38,365 bases of DNA. Origin: Balneolaceae bacterium (GTDB taxonomy: Bacteria; Bacteroidota; Rhodothermia; Balneolales; Balneolaceae). Position 1 is the first letter of the stretch. The number at the start of each line of letters is the position of its first letter. The stretch spans positions 1-38,365 of the forward strand of contig REDS01000023.1 in NCBI GenBank assembly GCA_007693395.1, read 5' to 3'. Under the pieces are notes generated by a model. That model was not told the origin of the DNA and searched no databases. It saw only the letters and a list, made by a program, of their open reading frames with translations. A program made the position numbers and the translations under genes. This document shows positions 9,889 to 19,053 of this stretch, piece after piece.

Positions 9889-9894
9889 TATAAT
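9889..9894 (+). promoter_or_regulatory. Possible -10 element before efp
   Basis: TATAAT, followed by TTG, lies 16 bases before the efp ATG, so the leader would be very short. No clear upstream hexamer is at the expected spacing. It would serve the efp-accB-accC-gcvH run of genes. Confidence 0.3.
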
Positions 9895-9910
9895 TTGAAC
9901 GAAACAGAAT

Positions 9911-10483
9911 ATGGCAAAAATTAGTACCTCCGATTTTCGAAATGGCCTCAATATTATTCTTGATGGCGAAATCTATACTATTGTTGAATTCCAGCATGTA
10001 AAACCGGGTAAAGGCCCCGCGTTTGTCCGCACCAAACTTCGCGGTGTGGAGAATGGAAAAAATATTGATAAGACCTACCGGTCCGGTGAAAATATGGAGT
10101 CTGTTCGTGTTGAGCGTCAGCCTTACCAGTTTCTCTACTCCGATGGAGACATGTTTTTCTTTATGAACCAGCAAACCTACGAACAGATACCACTGGAACG
10201 CTCCCGGGTTGAAAAAGCACAATACGTAACCGATGGCCTTGTATGCACACTTGTGGTAGATGTTGAAAATGAAAAGATTTTGTACGCAGAACCTCCGGAT
10301 CAGATTGAAACAGAAATCATTCAAACCGATCCCGGTGTTCGGGGCGATACTGCACAGGGTGGCAGCAAACCGGCTACCATTTTGGGAGGTGCTGTTGTAC
10401 AAGTGCCGTTATTTATTAATCAGGGTGAAAAAATTCGTGTTGATACTCGTACCGGTGATTATCTTGAACGTGTAAAATCTTAA
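9911..10483 (+). CDS. efp: Elongation factor P
   Basis: A 190-residue EF-P with the three expected domains: a KOW-like N-terminal domain and two OB folds, ending in the domain III signature GDYLERVKS. EF-P binds between the P and E sites and relieves stalling at polyproline stretches. The modification loop reads VKPGKGPAF with Lys34 at the tip, the position modified by beta-lysylation in E. coli. A modification enzyme such as EpmA is not in the window. The start is the ATG directly before AKISTSDFRNG. It heads a run with accB (61 bases later), accC and gcvH; efp next to accBC is a common bacterial arrangement. Confidence 0.97.
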   Translation: MAKISTSDFRNGLNIILDGEIYTIVEFQHVKPGKGPAFVRTKLRGVENGKNIDKTYRSGENMESVRVERQPYQFLYSDGDMFFFMNQQTYEQIPLERSRVEKAQYVTDGLVCTLVVDVENEKILYAEPPDQIETEIIQTDPGVRGDTAQGGSKPATILGGAVVQVPLFINQGEKIRVDTRTGDYLERVKS

Positions 10484-10544
10484 ACTGCCCGGTAAGTTAC
10501 AGCCATCAATTTGATGAGAAACACTAATTAACCAACTTTTTACA

Positions 10545-11012
10545 ATGGACTTAAAACTAATTAAAAACATTCTCGATCTCATTTCTGAAAGCGATGTAAA
10601 TGAAGTATCAATTGAAGAGGGAGATTTTAAAATCAAAGTAAAAAAACAATCGGATGCTGCTGCTCCTCTGCATTATCAGGCTACTGTACCTCACCCTGCG
10701 GCTTCACCTTCTCAGCCTGCCGCACCGGAAGCAAAACCTGAAGCTGCGAAATCAGCAGAGCCAAAGCCTGCCGGCGAAGTGGTTAAATCCCCAATTGTCG
10801 GTACATTCTACGAAGCTTCATCACCTGATTCTGATCCCTTTGTTTCTGTAGGCCAGCGTGTAGAAAGCGGACAGACACTCTGTATTATCGAGGCAATGAA
10901 AATAATGAATGAAATTGAGGCTGAATTCTCAGGTACAGTAGAAAAAGTTCTGGTGAGTAACGCATCCCCTGTTGAGTTCGACCAGCCCCTCTTTATCATT
11001 AAAAAAGACTAA
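10545..11012 (+). CDS. accB: Biotin carboxyl carrier protein of acetyl-CoA carboxylase
   Basis: A 155-residue BCCP. The N-terminal helix region (about 1-35) is followed by a flexible Ala/Pro-rich linker (about 38-78) and a biotinyl domain (about 79-155). The biotinylation motif EAMKIMNEI places biotin on Lys119, 36 residues from the C-terminus as usual. The thumb-like insert of bacterial BCCP (ASSPDSDPF) is also visible. It carries CO2 from biotin carboxylase to the carboxyltransferase in the first step of fatty-acid synthesis. accC follows after 9 bases. The carboxyltransferase genes accA and accD are not in the window. Confidence 0.97.
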   Translation: MDLKLIKNILDLISESDVNEVSIEEGDFKIKVKKQSDAAAPLHYQATVPHPAASPSQPAAPEAKPEAAKSAEPKPAGEVVKSPIVGTFYEASSPDSDPFVSVGQRVESGQTLCIIEAMKIMNEIEAEFSGTVEKVLVSNASPVEFDQPLFIIKKD

Positions 11013-11021
11013 CTCCCGTTT

Positions 11022-12377
11022 ATGTTCAAAAAAATATTGATTGCAAACAGAGGTGAAATCGCTTTAAGGGTTATACGAACCTGCAAAGAGATGGGCATTA
11101 AGACTGTTGCAGTATATTCAACAGCCGATGAGAACAGCCTTCACGTTAAATTTGCCGATGAAGCTGTATGTATAGGCCCGCCTGCAAGCAAAGAAAGTTA
11201 TCTGAAAATTCCATCCATACTCGCTGCCGCAGAAATAACCAATGCAGAAGCTATCCACCCCGGCTACGGTTTTTTGGCCGAAAATGCCGAATTCAGCCGT
11301 ATTTGCGGTGAGCATGACCTGAAGTTTATTGGCCCTTCTCCGGAGATGATTAGTACCATGGGCGATAAAGCCACCGCTAAAGCAACCATGATCAAGAATA
11401 ACGTACCTGTTGTTCCGGGCTCAAAAGGAGTTATTGATACCTTAGAAGAGGCAAAAAATGTTGCTGATGAGATCGGTTACCCGGTAATCATTAAAGCTAC
11501 TGCCGGCGGCGGCGGCCGTGGAATGCGTGTTGTGCATAAAGAGGAAGATTTTAAAAATGCGTACAACACCTGTAAAAACGAAGCTGAGGCTGCCTTTGGT
11601 AATCCAGGCGTTTATATCGAGAAGTTTATTGTAAATCCGCGCCATATTGAGATTCAGATCATGGGCGATCAACACGGTAATATTGTTCACCTGGGCGAAC
11701 GTGAATGCTCGCTGCAAAGGCGCCATCAAAAAATTCTTGAGGAGGCACCCTCACCGGTAATGACACCCGAGGTTCGTGAAAAAATGGGTACCGCTGCAAT
11801 AAATGCAGGTAAGGCCATTAATTATGAAGGAGCCGGAACTGTAGAGTTCATCGTGGATAAAGATCTGAACTTCTACTTTATGGAGATGAACACCCGTATT
11901 CAGGTAGAGCACCCTGTAACTGAAGAAATTACCTTTTGCGATCTTGTGAAGGAGCAGATAATTGCTGCATCTGGCGGGAAAATCAGTACAAAACCGTTAA
12001 AGATGCGTGGCCATGCCATTGAGTGCAGAATCAACGCAGAAGATCCTGCTAAGAATTTCCGTCCATCCGCGGGCACAATTACCACGTTCAATATTCCCGG
12101 CGGACGCAGTGTGCGCGTGGATACGCATGCCTATTCAGGTTATACCATTCCGCCAAATTACGACTCAATGATTGCCAAATTGATTGTTAGCGCACCAACC
12201 CGTGAGGAAGCCATCCAGCGGATGAAGCGGGCACTCGAAGAGTTTGTGATTGAAGGAGTAAAAACGTCTATCCCTTACCATCAGCAGCTGATGGACGATC
12301 CCGGGTTTTTAAAGGGTGAGTTTAACACACAATATCTTGAGACAACATTTAAATACAATCCAGAATTAAGCGAATAA
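11022..12377 (+). CDS. accC: Biotin carboxylase subunit of acetyl-CoA carboxylase
   Basis: A 451-residue ATP-grasp enzyme that carboxylates biotin on BCCP using ATP and bicarbonate. The N-terminal domain begins [18 protein letters not shown]. The glycine-rich ATP loop [11 protein letters not shown] is near residue 160, and [23 protein letters not shown] and [15 protein letters not shown] contain conserved metal and catalytic residues. Length and motifs match stand-alone AccC rather than a fused pyruvate or acyl-CoA carboxylase. The gene is tightly placed between accB and gcvH (7 bases to the gcvH ATG), so the three are almost certainly co-transcribed. Confidence 0.97.
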   Translation: MFKKILIANRGEIALRVIRTCKEMGIKTVAVYSTADENSLHVKFADEAVCIGPPASKESYLKIPSILAAAEITNAEAIHPGYGFLAENAEFSRICGEHDLKFIGPSPEMISTMGDKATAKATMIKNNVPVVPGSKGVIDTLEEAKNVADEIGYPVIIKATAGGGGRGMRVVHKEEDFKNAYNTCKNEAEAAFGNPGVYIEKFIVNPRHIEIQIMGDQHGNIVHLGERECSLQRRHQKILEEAPSPVMTPEVREKMGTAAINAGKAINYEGAGTVEFIVDKDLNFYFMEMNTRIQVEHPVTEEITFCDLVKEQIIAASGGKISTKPLKMRGHAIECRINAEDPAKNFRPSAGTITTFNIPGGRSVRVDTHAYSGYTIPPNYDSMIAKLIVSAPTREEAIQRMKRALEEFVIEGVKTSIPYHQQLMDDPGFLKGEFNTQYLETTFKYNPELSE

Positions 12378-12384
12378 CCAATTT

Positions 12385-12765
12385 ATGAATTTACCCGATG
12401 ATTTAAAGTACACCAAAGAGCACGAGTGGGTTCGTGATAATGGCGATGGAACCGTAACCGTGGGCATTACAGATTTTGCCCAGGGCGAGCTTGGTGATAT
12501 TGTTTTTGTTGAGCTTGAACCTGAAGGGTCTGAATTTGAACAAGATGATGTTTTCGGTACTGTTGAAGCAGTAAAAACGGTTTCAGAACTGTTTAGCCCT
12601 GTTAGCGGAGAGATCATTGAAATTAACGAGTTGCTGGAAGACGATCCCGAGCTCGTAAATAACGATCCTTACGGCGACGGCTGGATGGTTAAAATTAAAG
12701 TTAGTGATTCTTCTGAACTCGATACCTTGCTTTCAGTTGATGATTACAAGGAGCTGGTTAACTGA
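12385..12765 (+). CDS. gcvH: Glycine cleavage system H protein (lipoyl carrier)
   Basis: A 126-residue H protein with the lipoyl-domain fold. The motif FGTVEAVKTVSELFSPVSGE puts the lipoyl group on Lys64. It shuttles the aminomethyl group among the P, T and L proteins; in some bacteria GcvH is also the acceptor on which lipoate is first assembled from octanoyl-ACP. It starts 7 bases after accC and ends the run, with a hairpin terminator about 45 bases after the stop. No gcvP or gcvT lies nearby. The position beside acetyl-CoA carboxylase genes could reflect a link between fatty-acid and lipoate synthesis, which is inference. Confidence 0.95.
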   Translation: MNLPDDLKYTKEHEWVRDNGDGTVTVGITDFAQGELGDIVFVELEPEGSEFEQDDVFGTVEAVKTVSELFSPVSGEIIEINELLEDDPELVNNDPYGDGWMVKIKVSDSSELDTLLSVDDYKELVN

Positions 12766-12809
12766 GTCTGTAATTCATCAACCAGACTTCCAGATATGAT
12801 AACTATGCC

Positions 12810-12844
12810 TGATCTCCCACATGCATCCGGGAGATCATGTTTTA
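12810..12844 (+). terminator. Intrinsic terminator after gcvH
   Basis: A perfect 9-bp stem TGATCTCCC / GGGAGATCA (12810-12818 and 12829-12837) with a 10-base loop is followed by TGTTTTATT. It lies between gcvH and guaA and would end the efp-accB-accC-gcvH transcript. The T-run is interrupted, so efficiency is uncertain. Confidence 0.65.
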
Positions 12845-12900
12845 TTCTCATCAATCAGCCGGTTTTTAACTTATCGGCAAACATCAAATAAGTGTACGTT

Positions 12901-14451
12901 ATGCAAACTCATCACGATGAGTGGATTCTCATTCTTGATTTCGGGTCTCAATATACTCAACTGATTGCCCGGCGGGTTCGGGAGCTCAATGTTTATTGCG
13001 AAATCCATCCGTACAACACCCCTGTTGATACATTCTCAGCTTCACCACCAAATGGCATTATTCTTTCGGGAGGTCCCAAGAGCGTTTACGATGATGACGC
13101 ACCGGAACTGAATCTTGATTATCTGAATCTGGATCTGCCGGTTTTAGGTATATGTTACGGCCTGCAATCACTTGCACACACCATATCAAGAGGGGCTGTT
13201 GCAAAAGCTGAAAAACGGGAATTTGGAAGGGCAAAGCTCATTATTGATGATCACTCCGATCTGTTCAAGAATATTTCGGATAACATAGTAGTTTGGATGA
13301 GCCATGGAGATCACATCAAACAGCTTCCTGAACCATACAAAACTATTGCACATACATCAAACGCACCGGTAGCTGCTGTACGGCACGAGCAGAAACCAAT
13401 TTTTGGTGTCCAGTTTCATCCGGAAGTGGTTCACACTGATGAGGGGGGTGAAATACTCAAAAATTTTGTGACAGATATCGCCGGATGTGACGGCACATGG
13501 ACCCCTGCTTCGTTTGTTGAAACAGAAATTGAAGCAATCCGGCAAAAAGTGGGTGATGATAAAGTTATCTGCGGCCTGTCCGGCGGCGTTGATTCAACAG
13601 TGGTGGCAACACTTATTCATAAAGCCATTGGTGATCAGCTTCTCTGCATTTTTGTGGATAATGGCCTTCTCAGAAAAAATGAGTACACCGAAGTGCTCGA
13701 AACATACAAAAAGCATCTTAAGCTGCCTGTTCAAGGCGTTGATGCATCCGGCCTTTTCCTGGATAACCTTGAAGGTGTTTCAGATCCCGAAGAGAAGCGT
13801 AAAATTATAGGCAATACCTTTATCGATGTGTTTGATGAGGCCGTATCAAACCAAAAAGGGTTTAAGTACCTGGCACAGGGAACCCTCTACCCCGATGTAA
13901 TTGAGAGCGTTTCGTTCAAAGGCCCATCAGCAACTATTAAATCCCATCACAATGTTGGCGGGCTTCCGGCTAAAATGAATCTCAAACTTCTTGAACCGGT
14001 TCGGGAGCTTTTCAAAGATGAAGTACGCAGAGTTGGCAGGGAACTTGGAATTCCAGAAAGTTTCATCGGCAGACACCCTTTCCCCGGCCCCGGTATGGGT
14101 ATTCGCGTTTTGGGCGGGCTGAGCAGATCCAAGCTCGACCTTCTCAGGGAAGCAGATGCAATCTTTATTCAGTCTCTGAGAGATCATGGGCTGTATGACG
14201 AGGTTTGGCAGGCACTCGCTGTCCTGCTGCCGGTTCAATCGGTAGGTGTTATGGGTGATGAACGCACATACGAATATACCGTGGCACTGAGGGCTGTGAC
14301 CAGTGTTGACGGGATGACAGCCGACTGGGCACACTTACCGTATGATTTTCTTGCTGAGGTGAGTAACCGCATTATCAATGAAGTGCGTGGTGTAAATCGT
14401 GTTGTTTATGACGTAAGCTCAAAACCACCTGCAACTATTGAATGGGAGTAA
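12901..14451 (+). CDS. guaA: GMP synthase (glutamine-hydrolysing)
   Basis: A 516-residue two-domain enzyme that converts XMP to GMP. The class I glutamine amidotransferase domain (about 1-195) has the nucleophile Cys85 in GICYGLQ and the His173/Glu175 pair in QFHPEV. The ATP-pyrophosphatase domain has the PP-loop SGGVDS at 227-232, followed by the C-terminal dimerisation domain ending [10 protein letters not shown] chose the ATG at 12901; an in-frame GTG at 12892 would add three residues. It stands alone after the gcvH terminator, and the exported protein gene starts 59 bases later. guaB is not in the window. Confidence 0.97.
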   Translation: MQTHHDEWILILDFGSQYTQLIARRVRELNVYCEIHPYNTPVDTFSASPPNGIILSGGPKSVYDDDAPELNLDYLNLDLPVLGICYGLQSLAHTISRGAVAKAEKREFGRAKLIIDDHSDLFKNISDNIVVWMSHGDHIKQLPEPYKTIAHTSNAPVAAVRHEQKPIFGVQFHPEVVHTDEGGEILKNFVTDIAGCDGTWTPASFVETEIEAIRQKVGDDKVICGLSGGVDSTVVATLIHKAIGDQLLCIFVDNGLLRKNEYTEVLETYKKHLKLPVQGVDASGLFLDNLEGVSDPEEKRKIIGNTFIDVFDEAVSNQKGFKYLAQGTLYPDVIESVSFKGPSATIKSHHNVGGLPAKMNLKLLEPVRELFKDEVRRVGRELGIPESFIGRHPFPGPGMGIRVLGGLSRSKLDLLREADAIFIQSLRDHGLYDEVWQALAVLLPVQSVGVMGDERTYEYTVALRAVTSVDGMTADWAHLPYDFLAEVSNRIINEVRGVNRVVYDVSSKPPATIEWE

Positions 14452-14510
14452 TAGGGAACTAACATTGGCCGTTTGTCTATACCAGTTGTAAATCACTCTT
14501 TTCTAATATT

Positions 14511-16244
14511 ATGAAACAGATTTTGCTCGTTTTACTGCTGTCTCTATTTGCAGCTGCAGCCGTTGGTGCTCAAAATTTCAATGAGGCCGTAAATCTATAC
14601 AACGATGAGCAATTTGAGCAGGCCCTGGAGATTTTTACCCAGCTTGATGACGACAGATCACTACTCTTTACAGGAAAAACCCTTCTTGCACTCTCCAAGT
14701 ATAATTCTGCAAACGAGTATCTCTACCGGGCTGCTGAAAGCAGAAACGAAGCCATTCAGGAAGAGGCACTCTACTCGTTAGCTCTTTCGCACTTTGAATT
14801 AAAGAATTATGCGTTCGGCCTCTCATACCTCTACCAAACCGTACAGAGTAACAATCTCTCCGGTTTACGTCAGGATGCCCGGAGGTTTTACGTTGATATC
14901 CTCAATTTCCTGAGTGAGCGAGAGCGGTTTGAAACCCTGCAACAGCTCGATAACTCTAACATCCGGTTTGATCTGGTGAACAGATCCAGGTCTTACTTGC
15001 AGCCGGCTCGGTTCCAAGATCTTGTTCAGCAATTCAAACGTTTAACCACCAATGCGGCCGTTCTTGAACGCATTGAGAATGAACTGGAAACTACATCACC
15101 AATCCAAACATTTGTGCATGCTTTTCCTGAAGCACCTATAGGGAAAGTGTACAATGTGGGTGTCATTTTACCAACGTTTGATGAGAACGATCCAGACTTT
15201 ACCATTCCAAGAAATCTCTATTTCGGAATGCTGATCGCCGCCGACGAATTTAATAGCAGAAATACCGACCAAAAAGTACAACTCTTTTTCAGAAATTCGC
15301 ACGAACATCCCGATTCATCTGCGGCTGCTTTCAGAAACCTTGCCGAATCCAAGCGAATTGATGCGGTAATAGGGCCCTTATTTTCTGAACCTGCATTGAG
15401 AATGGCGTATGTTGCTGATGAGCTGAACATACCCATGCTACCCCCTCTTGCAAACTCTGATAATTTGAACAGAGCTTTTGATTTTACATTCCAGATTAAT
15501 CCTACTTTACGAATCCATGGAAAAATGATGGCTCGCTATGCTGTAGAGGAACTTGGTTTGCAGGAGATTGCCATTATGATTGAGGAAGATGATCCGGGCA
15601 GGACGGCCGCAATTGCCTTCCGCGATGAAGCCAGGCAGCTGGGTGCGAACATTACCTATTTTATTGAAGAGAACTTTGCCGTTCGCGGGTATGATATTTC
15701 TGAATTTACGGAAGTATTTACGATGGACGAAGAACTTGCCGATTCTCTCGGTTATCTTCCATCTGAAGCCATTTATGCACCGTTTTCAGGGCAGGCTTCC
15801 GTAACAATGATGAACCTTTTGCTTAACGAGCTTGAAAGTATGAGAAACAATCTTGTTATTCTTGGAATGGAAACATGGGAAAGTGCTACCGTAACAAACT
15901 TTCAGCAGAGGTTTTTTGAGATTTACTATTCTCAGGCATTTTCACCATTCTCTGAACGAAATAGCTATCAGTTTTTTTCTGAGGACTTTGAGAACAGATT
16001 TGGTTTGCCCCCCGAACGCTTCGCTATTATAGGCTATGATGCCGCCTCCTATCTTTTTCTAAGCCTCGAAACAGCCGGAAATCCGGAATATACTTCACGA
16101 GCGTTGAAATCTTTGCCGAAGTTTGAAGGGGTCAATATGCGCATCCATTTTGACGGTGAAAAAGTGAATCAACAGGTATTCATTCAAAAACTTACGGAAA
16201 GAGCACGTCAACGTATAGCTGAACCAATAGAGGCCGAGCAGTAG
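14511..16244 (+). CDS. Exported TPR plus periplasmic-binding-fold protein (LpoA / LivK-like)
   Basis: A 577-residue protein with a clear signal peptide (hydrophobic residues 4-17, cleavage probably after AVGA). Residues about 22-200 are helical and repeat-like, with TPR-style text such as AVNLYNDEQFEQALEIFTQL. From about 215 on, the sequence resembles a type I periplasmic binding fold (Peripla_BP_6): KVYNVGVILPTF, DAVIGPLFSEPAL, AIIGYDAASYLFLSLE. The TPR-plus-PBP order is that of LpoA, which activates penicillin-binding protein 1A, but no lipobox is visible and no ABC-transporter permease genes are near. A regulatory or ligand-sensing role in the periplasm is more likely than transport. It converges on mltG with only 14 bases between the stops. 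Confidence 0.82.
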   Translation: MKQILLVLLLSLFAAAAVGAQNFNEAVNLYNDEQFEQALEIFTQLDDDRSLLFTGKTLLALSKYNSANEYLYRAAESRNEAIQEEALYSLALSHFELKNYAFGLSYLYQTVQSNNLSGLRQDARRFYVDILNFLSERERFETLQQLDNSNIRFDLVNRSRSYLQPARFQDLVQQFKRLTTNAAVLERIENELETTSPIQTFVHAFPEAPIGKVYNVGVILPTFDENDPDFTIPRNLYFGMLIAADEFNSRNTDQKVQLFFRNSHEHPDSSAAAFRNLAESKRIDAVIGPLFSEPALRMAYVADELNIPMLPPLANSDNLNRAFDFTFQINPTLRIHGKMMARYAVEELGLQEIAIMIEEDDPGRTAAIAFRDEARQLGANITYFIEENFAVRGYDISEFTEVFTMDEELADSLGYLPSEAIYAPFSGQASVTMMNLLLNELESMRNNLVILGMETWESATVTNFQQRFFEIYYSQAFSPFSERNSYQFFSEDFENRFGLPPERFAIIGYDAASYLFLSLETAGNPEYTSRALKSLPKFEGVNMRIHFDGEKVNQQVFIQKLTERARQRIAEPIEAEQ

Positions 16245-16261
16245 GTCTTTAGGAAGACCTA
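16242..16261. terminator. Shared palindrome spanning both convergent stop codons
   Basis: TAGGTCTT-TAGG-AAGACCTA forms a perfect 8-bp hairpin. Its outer three bases on each side are the TAG stop codons of the plus-strand gene and of mltG on the minus strand. It could act as a bidirectional terminator, though neither side has a strong T-run. Confidence 0.5.
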
Positions 16262-17326
16262 TTGATTTCCAGAGTCTGCATTAGCCCTTTCCCGTTCATC
16301 GCGAATTCTCTGCTGTTCGCGTATCCAGCGCCGCCAAACCTCACTTGCTTCTCGGTGCTCCTGAAATGTTCGTGAGAAGTGATGTGTTCCCTCCGGTGTT
16401 GCAACCATGTAGAGATAATCGTGCTCTTCGGGATTTAAAACGGATAAAATGGAAGCTAAATCCGGATTGGTAATCGGTCCTGGAGGCAGTCCCTGTATCA
16501 AATAGGTGTTGTATGGATGTTCAAACCTGTAGTCTTCAAAAAATAATCTGCGTCGTTCACCAAGTGCATAGGCTACCGTGGGATCTGCCTGTAGCATCAT
16601 ATTTCGGTTAAGACGATTCAGGTAAAGCCCGCTTATTCGTGGTTTTTCGTCACTAAAACGGGCCTCCCACTCTACAATGGATGCAAGTATCAGCACTTCA
16701 TTCAAAGAGAGGTTATTCGTTTCAAACTCAAAACGGTATCGCTGAACTACAAGACGGTCAAACTCCCTCAATACTCTTTGAATCAATCCTTCGGCCGGGG
16801 ATGTCCAGAATACTTCATATGTGTTTGGCAACATCCTTGCGAAAAGCTCTTCTCCAGTCAGATTAAATTCAAGGGCCACAGATGAGCTGTCTGTAAAAAT
16901 GTTGTGAAAATCAGTGCTATCAGCTCGCATTTGATTGCCCAAACTTCGGGATAATCGGGCAACGTCTGTTCCCGGCAGAATGGTAATCCTTGCGGGATCC
17001 TGCATACCACGAGCCACAATAGATAAAAAATCACTAAACGATCTGTTTTCATTGATTTCGTACCTGCCCGGCCTGAAAGACCTCCACCCCAATGTATTTC
17101 CTGCCCAAATCAAGTGATCCCTGTCGAAATAGACTTCTACCTTTTCAAGTGCATCAGCAAAACCTTCAAGATCCGTTCGTTCATACAATAACAATTCAGC
17201 GGGAACTTCAGCTACAATGGCATTTTCACCATGCAGCCTTGTGTAGCGGGAGATAAAAACAAGAATAAAAATGAACCCGAATAGTAGCGTGAGATAGAGT
17301 AACTCACGTAACGAAAAGTGGTGCAT
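16259..17326 (-). CDS. mltG: Endolytic murein transglycosylase MltG (YceG-like)
   Basis: A 355-residue membrane-anchored protein. A single hydrophobic helix (about 9-26) is followed by a periplasmic region. The catalytic signature is LNEVLILASIVEWEA, placing the conserved Glu at 219, almost the same number as E. coli Glu218. The downstream sections YLNRLNRNMMLQADPTVAYALG and YNTYLIQGLPPGPITNPDLASI are typical of the YceG fold. MltG cuts nascent glycan strands near the inner membrane and may set their length. I prefer the ATG at 17326; a GTG at 17377 would add 17 residues. It converges on the LpoA-like gene, so both neighbours may act in cell-wall growth. Confidence 0.94.
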   Translation of the reverse strand: MHHFSLRELLYLTLLFGFIFILVFISRYTRLHGENAIVAEVPAELLLYERTDLEGFADALEKVEVYFDRDHLIWAGNTLGWRSFRPGRYEINENRSFSDFLSIVARGMQDPARITILPGTDVARLSRSLGNQMRADSTDFHNIFTDSSSVALEFNLTGEELFARMLPNTYEVFWTSPAEGLIQRVLREFDRLVVQRYRFEFETNNLSLNEVLILASIVEWEARFSDEKPRISGLYLNRLNRNMMLQADPTVAYALGERRRLFFEDYRFEHPYNTYLIQGLPPGPITNPDLASILSVLNPEEHDYLYMVATPEGTHHFSRTFQEHREASEVWRRWIREQQRIRDERERANADSGNQ

Positions 17327-17484
17327 ATCAATCAATTTGTTGAAAACAGACTGACCAAGATAAGAGATAATCACCACAAAGAGCAGAGTTCTCTTGATTT
17401 AGTGCACCCATATCTGTTAACTTTTTTTTACGCATAGCACCCCTATTTTACTCTTTGGTGCGCAACAAATTCCACAACTCTTCG

Positions 17485-17580
17485 TATATTACAGAGATAT
17501 GAATTTTGGTAACCGAAAGGTACCAAATGCCCTAAAGAACAGTCTCAGGCTTTGATCGGCCTGGGACTTTTTTATTTAAT
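17485..17580 (+). ncRNA. Candidate small RNA with two hairpins and a terminator
   Basis: On the plus strand, between two minus-strand genes, TATATT (17485-17490) could be a -10 element. It is followed by a hairpin with a GAAA tetraloop and one bulged A (arms 17504-17513 and 17518-17526), then a second 10-bp hairpin running into a T-run. The -35 side is weak and no homologue is recognised, so this is a structural guess. The second hairpin may instead only end the minus-strand omp gene. Confidence 0.35.
17541..17577 (+). terminator. Intrinsic terminator, plus strand (possibly bidirectional)
   Basis: AGTCTCAGGC (17541-17550) pairs with GCCTGGGACT (17559-17568) through 10 pairs including one G-T, with an 8-base loop, followed directly by TTTTTATTT. 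On the minus strand the following bases are TGTTCTTT, a weaker tract, which could end the Omp85-like gene whose stop is 28 bases away. Confidence 0.65.
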
Positions 17581-17595
17581 TTAGGGTGCAGCACA

Positions 17596-19011
17596 TCAAA
17601 ACGTCGGGTTTAATCGCAGCCAGAGTGTTGGTGAAGAGTCAAATGTTTTGAGCGGCCAGGCGAGCTCAAGCCGGAAAACACCCGAACCGATACCAAATCC
17701 GGCATCATGCTGTAAATCTGCAAATGAGAAATCAGAGAAGCTGTTTGAGGCATCGTTTTGTGGCATGATAATTGGACCGGGTCCATTTATAAATGTTGGC
17801 TGTCTGCTATTAACTGTCGTCCACCCGGAATCGAGAAAGAGCAAAATGTGAAAGTTATAATCCCTTATCCACTCTCCCACGCGGCTTGACGGCCTGCCGA
17901 ATTGAACTTCCAAATTACTCAATAGCATTCTGTCGCCGGAGAAGATTTTATAGGGTGAACCTCTTAGTGTGCCGATACCACCCAGATAGAAATTCTTAAA
18001 GTCGGGTACATCACCTGTAATCAAACCACCCTGTAACCTCCATCGAAGCACGGAGCCCGGTTCAAAATTGTAAAAGAGTGAAGTCTCTGCCCTGTATCTG
18101 TTGAACCGATAGTTTTCATCACTTGCTCCATTATCGGCAAGCTCCGCAACAAAGGTACCTGAGGCAGTAAAGTGGTTTGTGATAAGTGTTCTTCTTGGAT
18201 TAAATGAAAGTGAAAAGCTGTAGATATCGAGATCTATCTCATCAGAAAACAAATCTATAGCCGGATTTGGCCTGTAAGTAGATGAGAAGCCAAACATACT
18301 ATAGCTCGTTTTCTGTTCGAGCGATGAAAACGTTGATCGGTTGAATGAAAATGCTCCTTCCAGCCAGCGGTTCGAACGAATTGCAGTATAAACACCGAAC
18401 CCTTCCATCTGGTAATAATCGAGAAAATCATAACTTGCCAGAAAGGCTGTAAGTGATGTTTCTGAGAGGCCTGCTCTTTGAAAATCATCTGTTGCTGTAG
18501 CATTGTAAAATTCAAACCCTACCATAAAACGATTGCGGCTGCCAATCAATTTTTCAAGGCCAATGGAATAATCCCATCGTCTTGATGCCGTTCCGTAACC
18601 TATCATTCCATGCAGGTTTACCTGCGGAATGTTCAAAAATGAACTTCTCCTATGCCACTGCATTCTCTCCTCTTTAATCCCAAAGAAGAGGCCATTAACC
18701 CTGTTAAAGTGGAAGTTTGAGAGATTTGGATATTGGCTGTAGAGTGCATTACTGAAGTAAGGGCCTGCATCGAGGGTGCCGCCTAAATCCAGGCCGGTTA
18801 CGGAAAGTCTGCGTACTGCCCTTGAAAACTCTGTGGATTCGGTTGCCGTGGGTTGCACTTCTTCTTCAGCTTCAGAGATTCCCAGCAACTCTGGTATAGA
18901 TTTAGAAAAGATCGGGTCGCGCTTAAAAGGGTCTTCATCATCAGTTTGCTGGGCAAAAGCAAACAAGGGGAATGAAACTATCAGAATGATAAACAGTATA
19001 GACTTTCGCAT
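17596..19011 (-). CDS. Omp85/BamA-like outer-membrane beta-barrel protein without visible POTRA domains
   Basis: A 471-residue protein with a signal peptide (cleavage likely after FAFAQ) and a roughly 60-residue polar linker, then about 400 residues of alternating beta-strand sequence. The text FYLGGIGTLRGSPYK followed by RMLLSNLEVQFG resembles the conserved LRG loop and strand of the Omp85/D15 surface-antigen barrel, and the protein ends in a terminal Phe as outer-membrane barrels do. No POTRA repeats precede the barrel, so it is not BamA itself. A role in protein or lipid export, or as part of a patatin-like or TamA-like system, is possible but not shown. It is the last of three minus-strand genes, 42 bases after the SpoIIE phosphatase. 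Confidence 0.78.
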   Translation of the reverse strand: MRKSILFIILIVSFPLFAFAQQTDDEDPFKRDPIFSKSIPELLGISEAEEEVQPTATESTEFSRAVRRLSVTGLDLGGTLDAGPYFSNALYSQYPNLSNFHFNRVNGLFFGIKEERMQWHRRSSFLNIPQVNLHGMIGYGTASRRWDYSIGLEKLIGSRNRFMVGFEFYNATATDDFQRAGLSETSLTAFLASYDFLDYYQMEGFGVYTAIRSNRWLEGAFSFNRSTFSSLEQKTSYSMFGFSSTYRPNPAIDLFSDEIDLDIYSFSLSFNPRRTLITNHFTASGTFVAELADNGASDENYRFNRYRAETSLFYNFEPGSVLRWRLQGGLITGDVPDFKNFYLGGIGTLRGSPYKIFSGDRMLLSNLEVQFGRPSSRVGEWIRDYNFHILLFLDSGWTTVNSRQPTFINGPGPIIMPQNDASNSFSDFSFADLQHDAGFGIGSGVFRLELAWPLKTFDSSPTLWLRLNPTF

Positions 19012-19053
19012 AGGTACACAATTTTATATGAGTACGATTCAGTACAAAAACAG

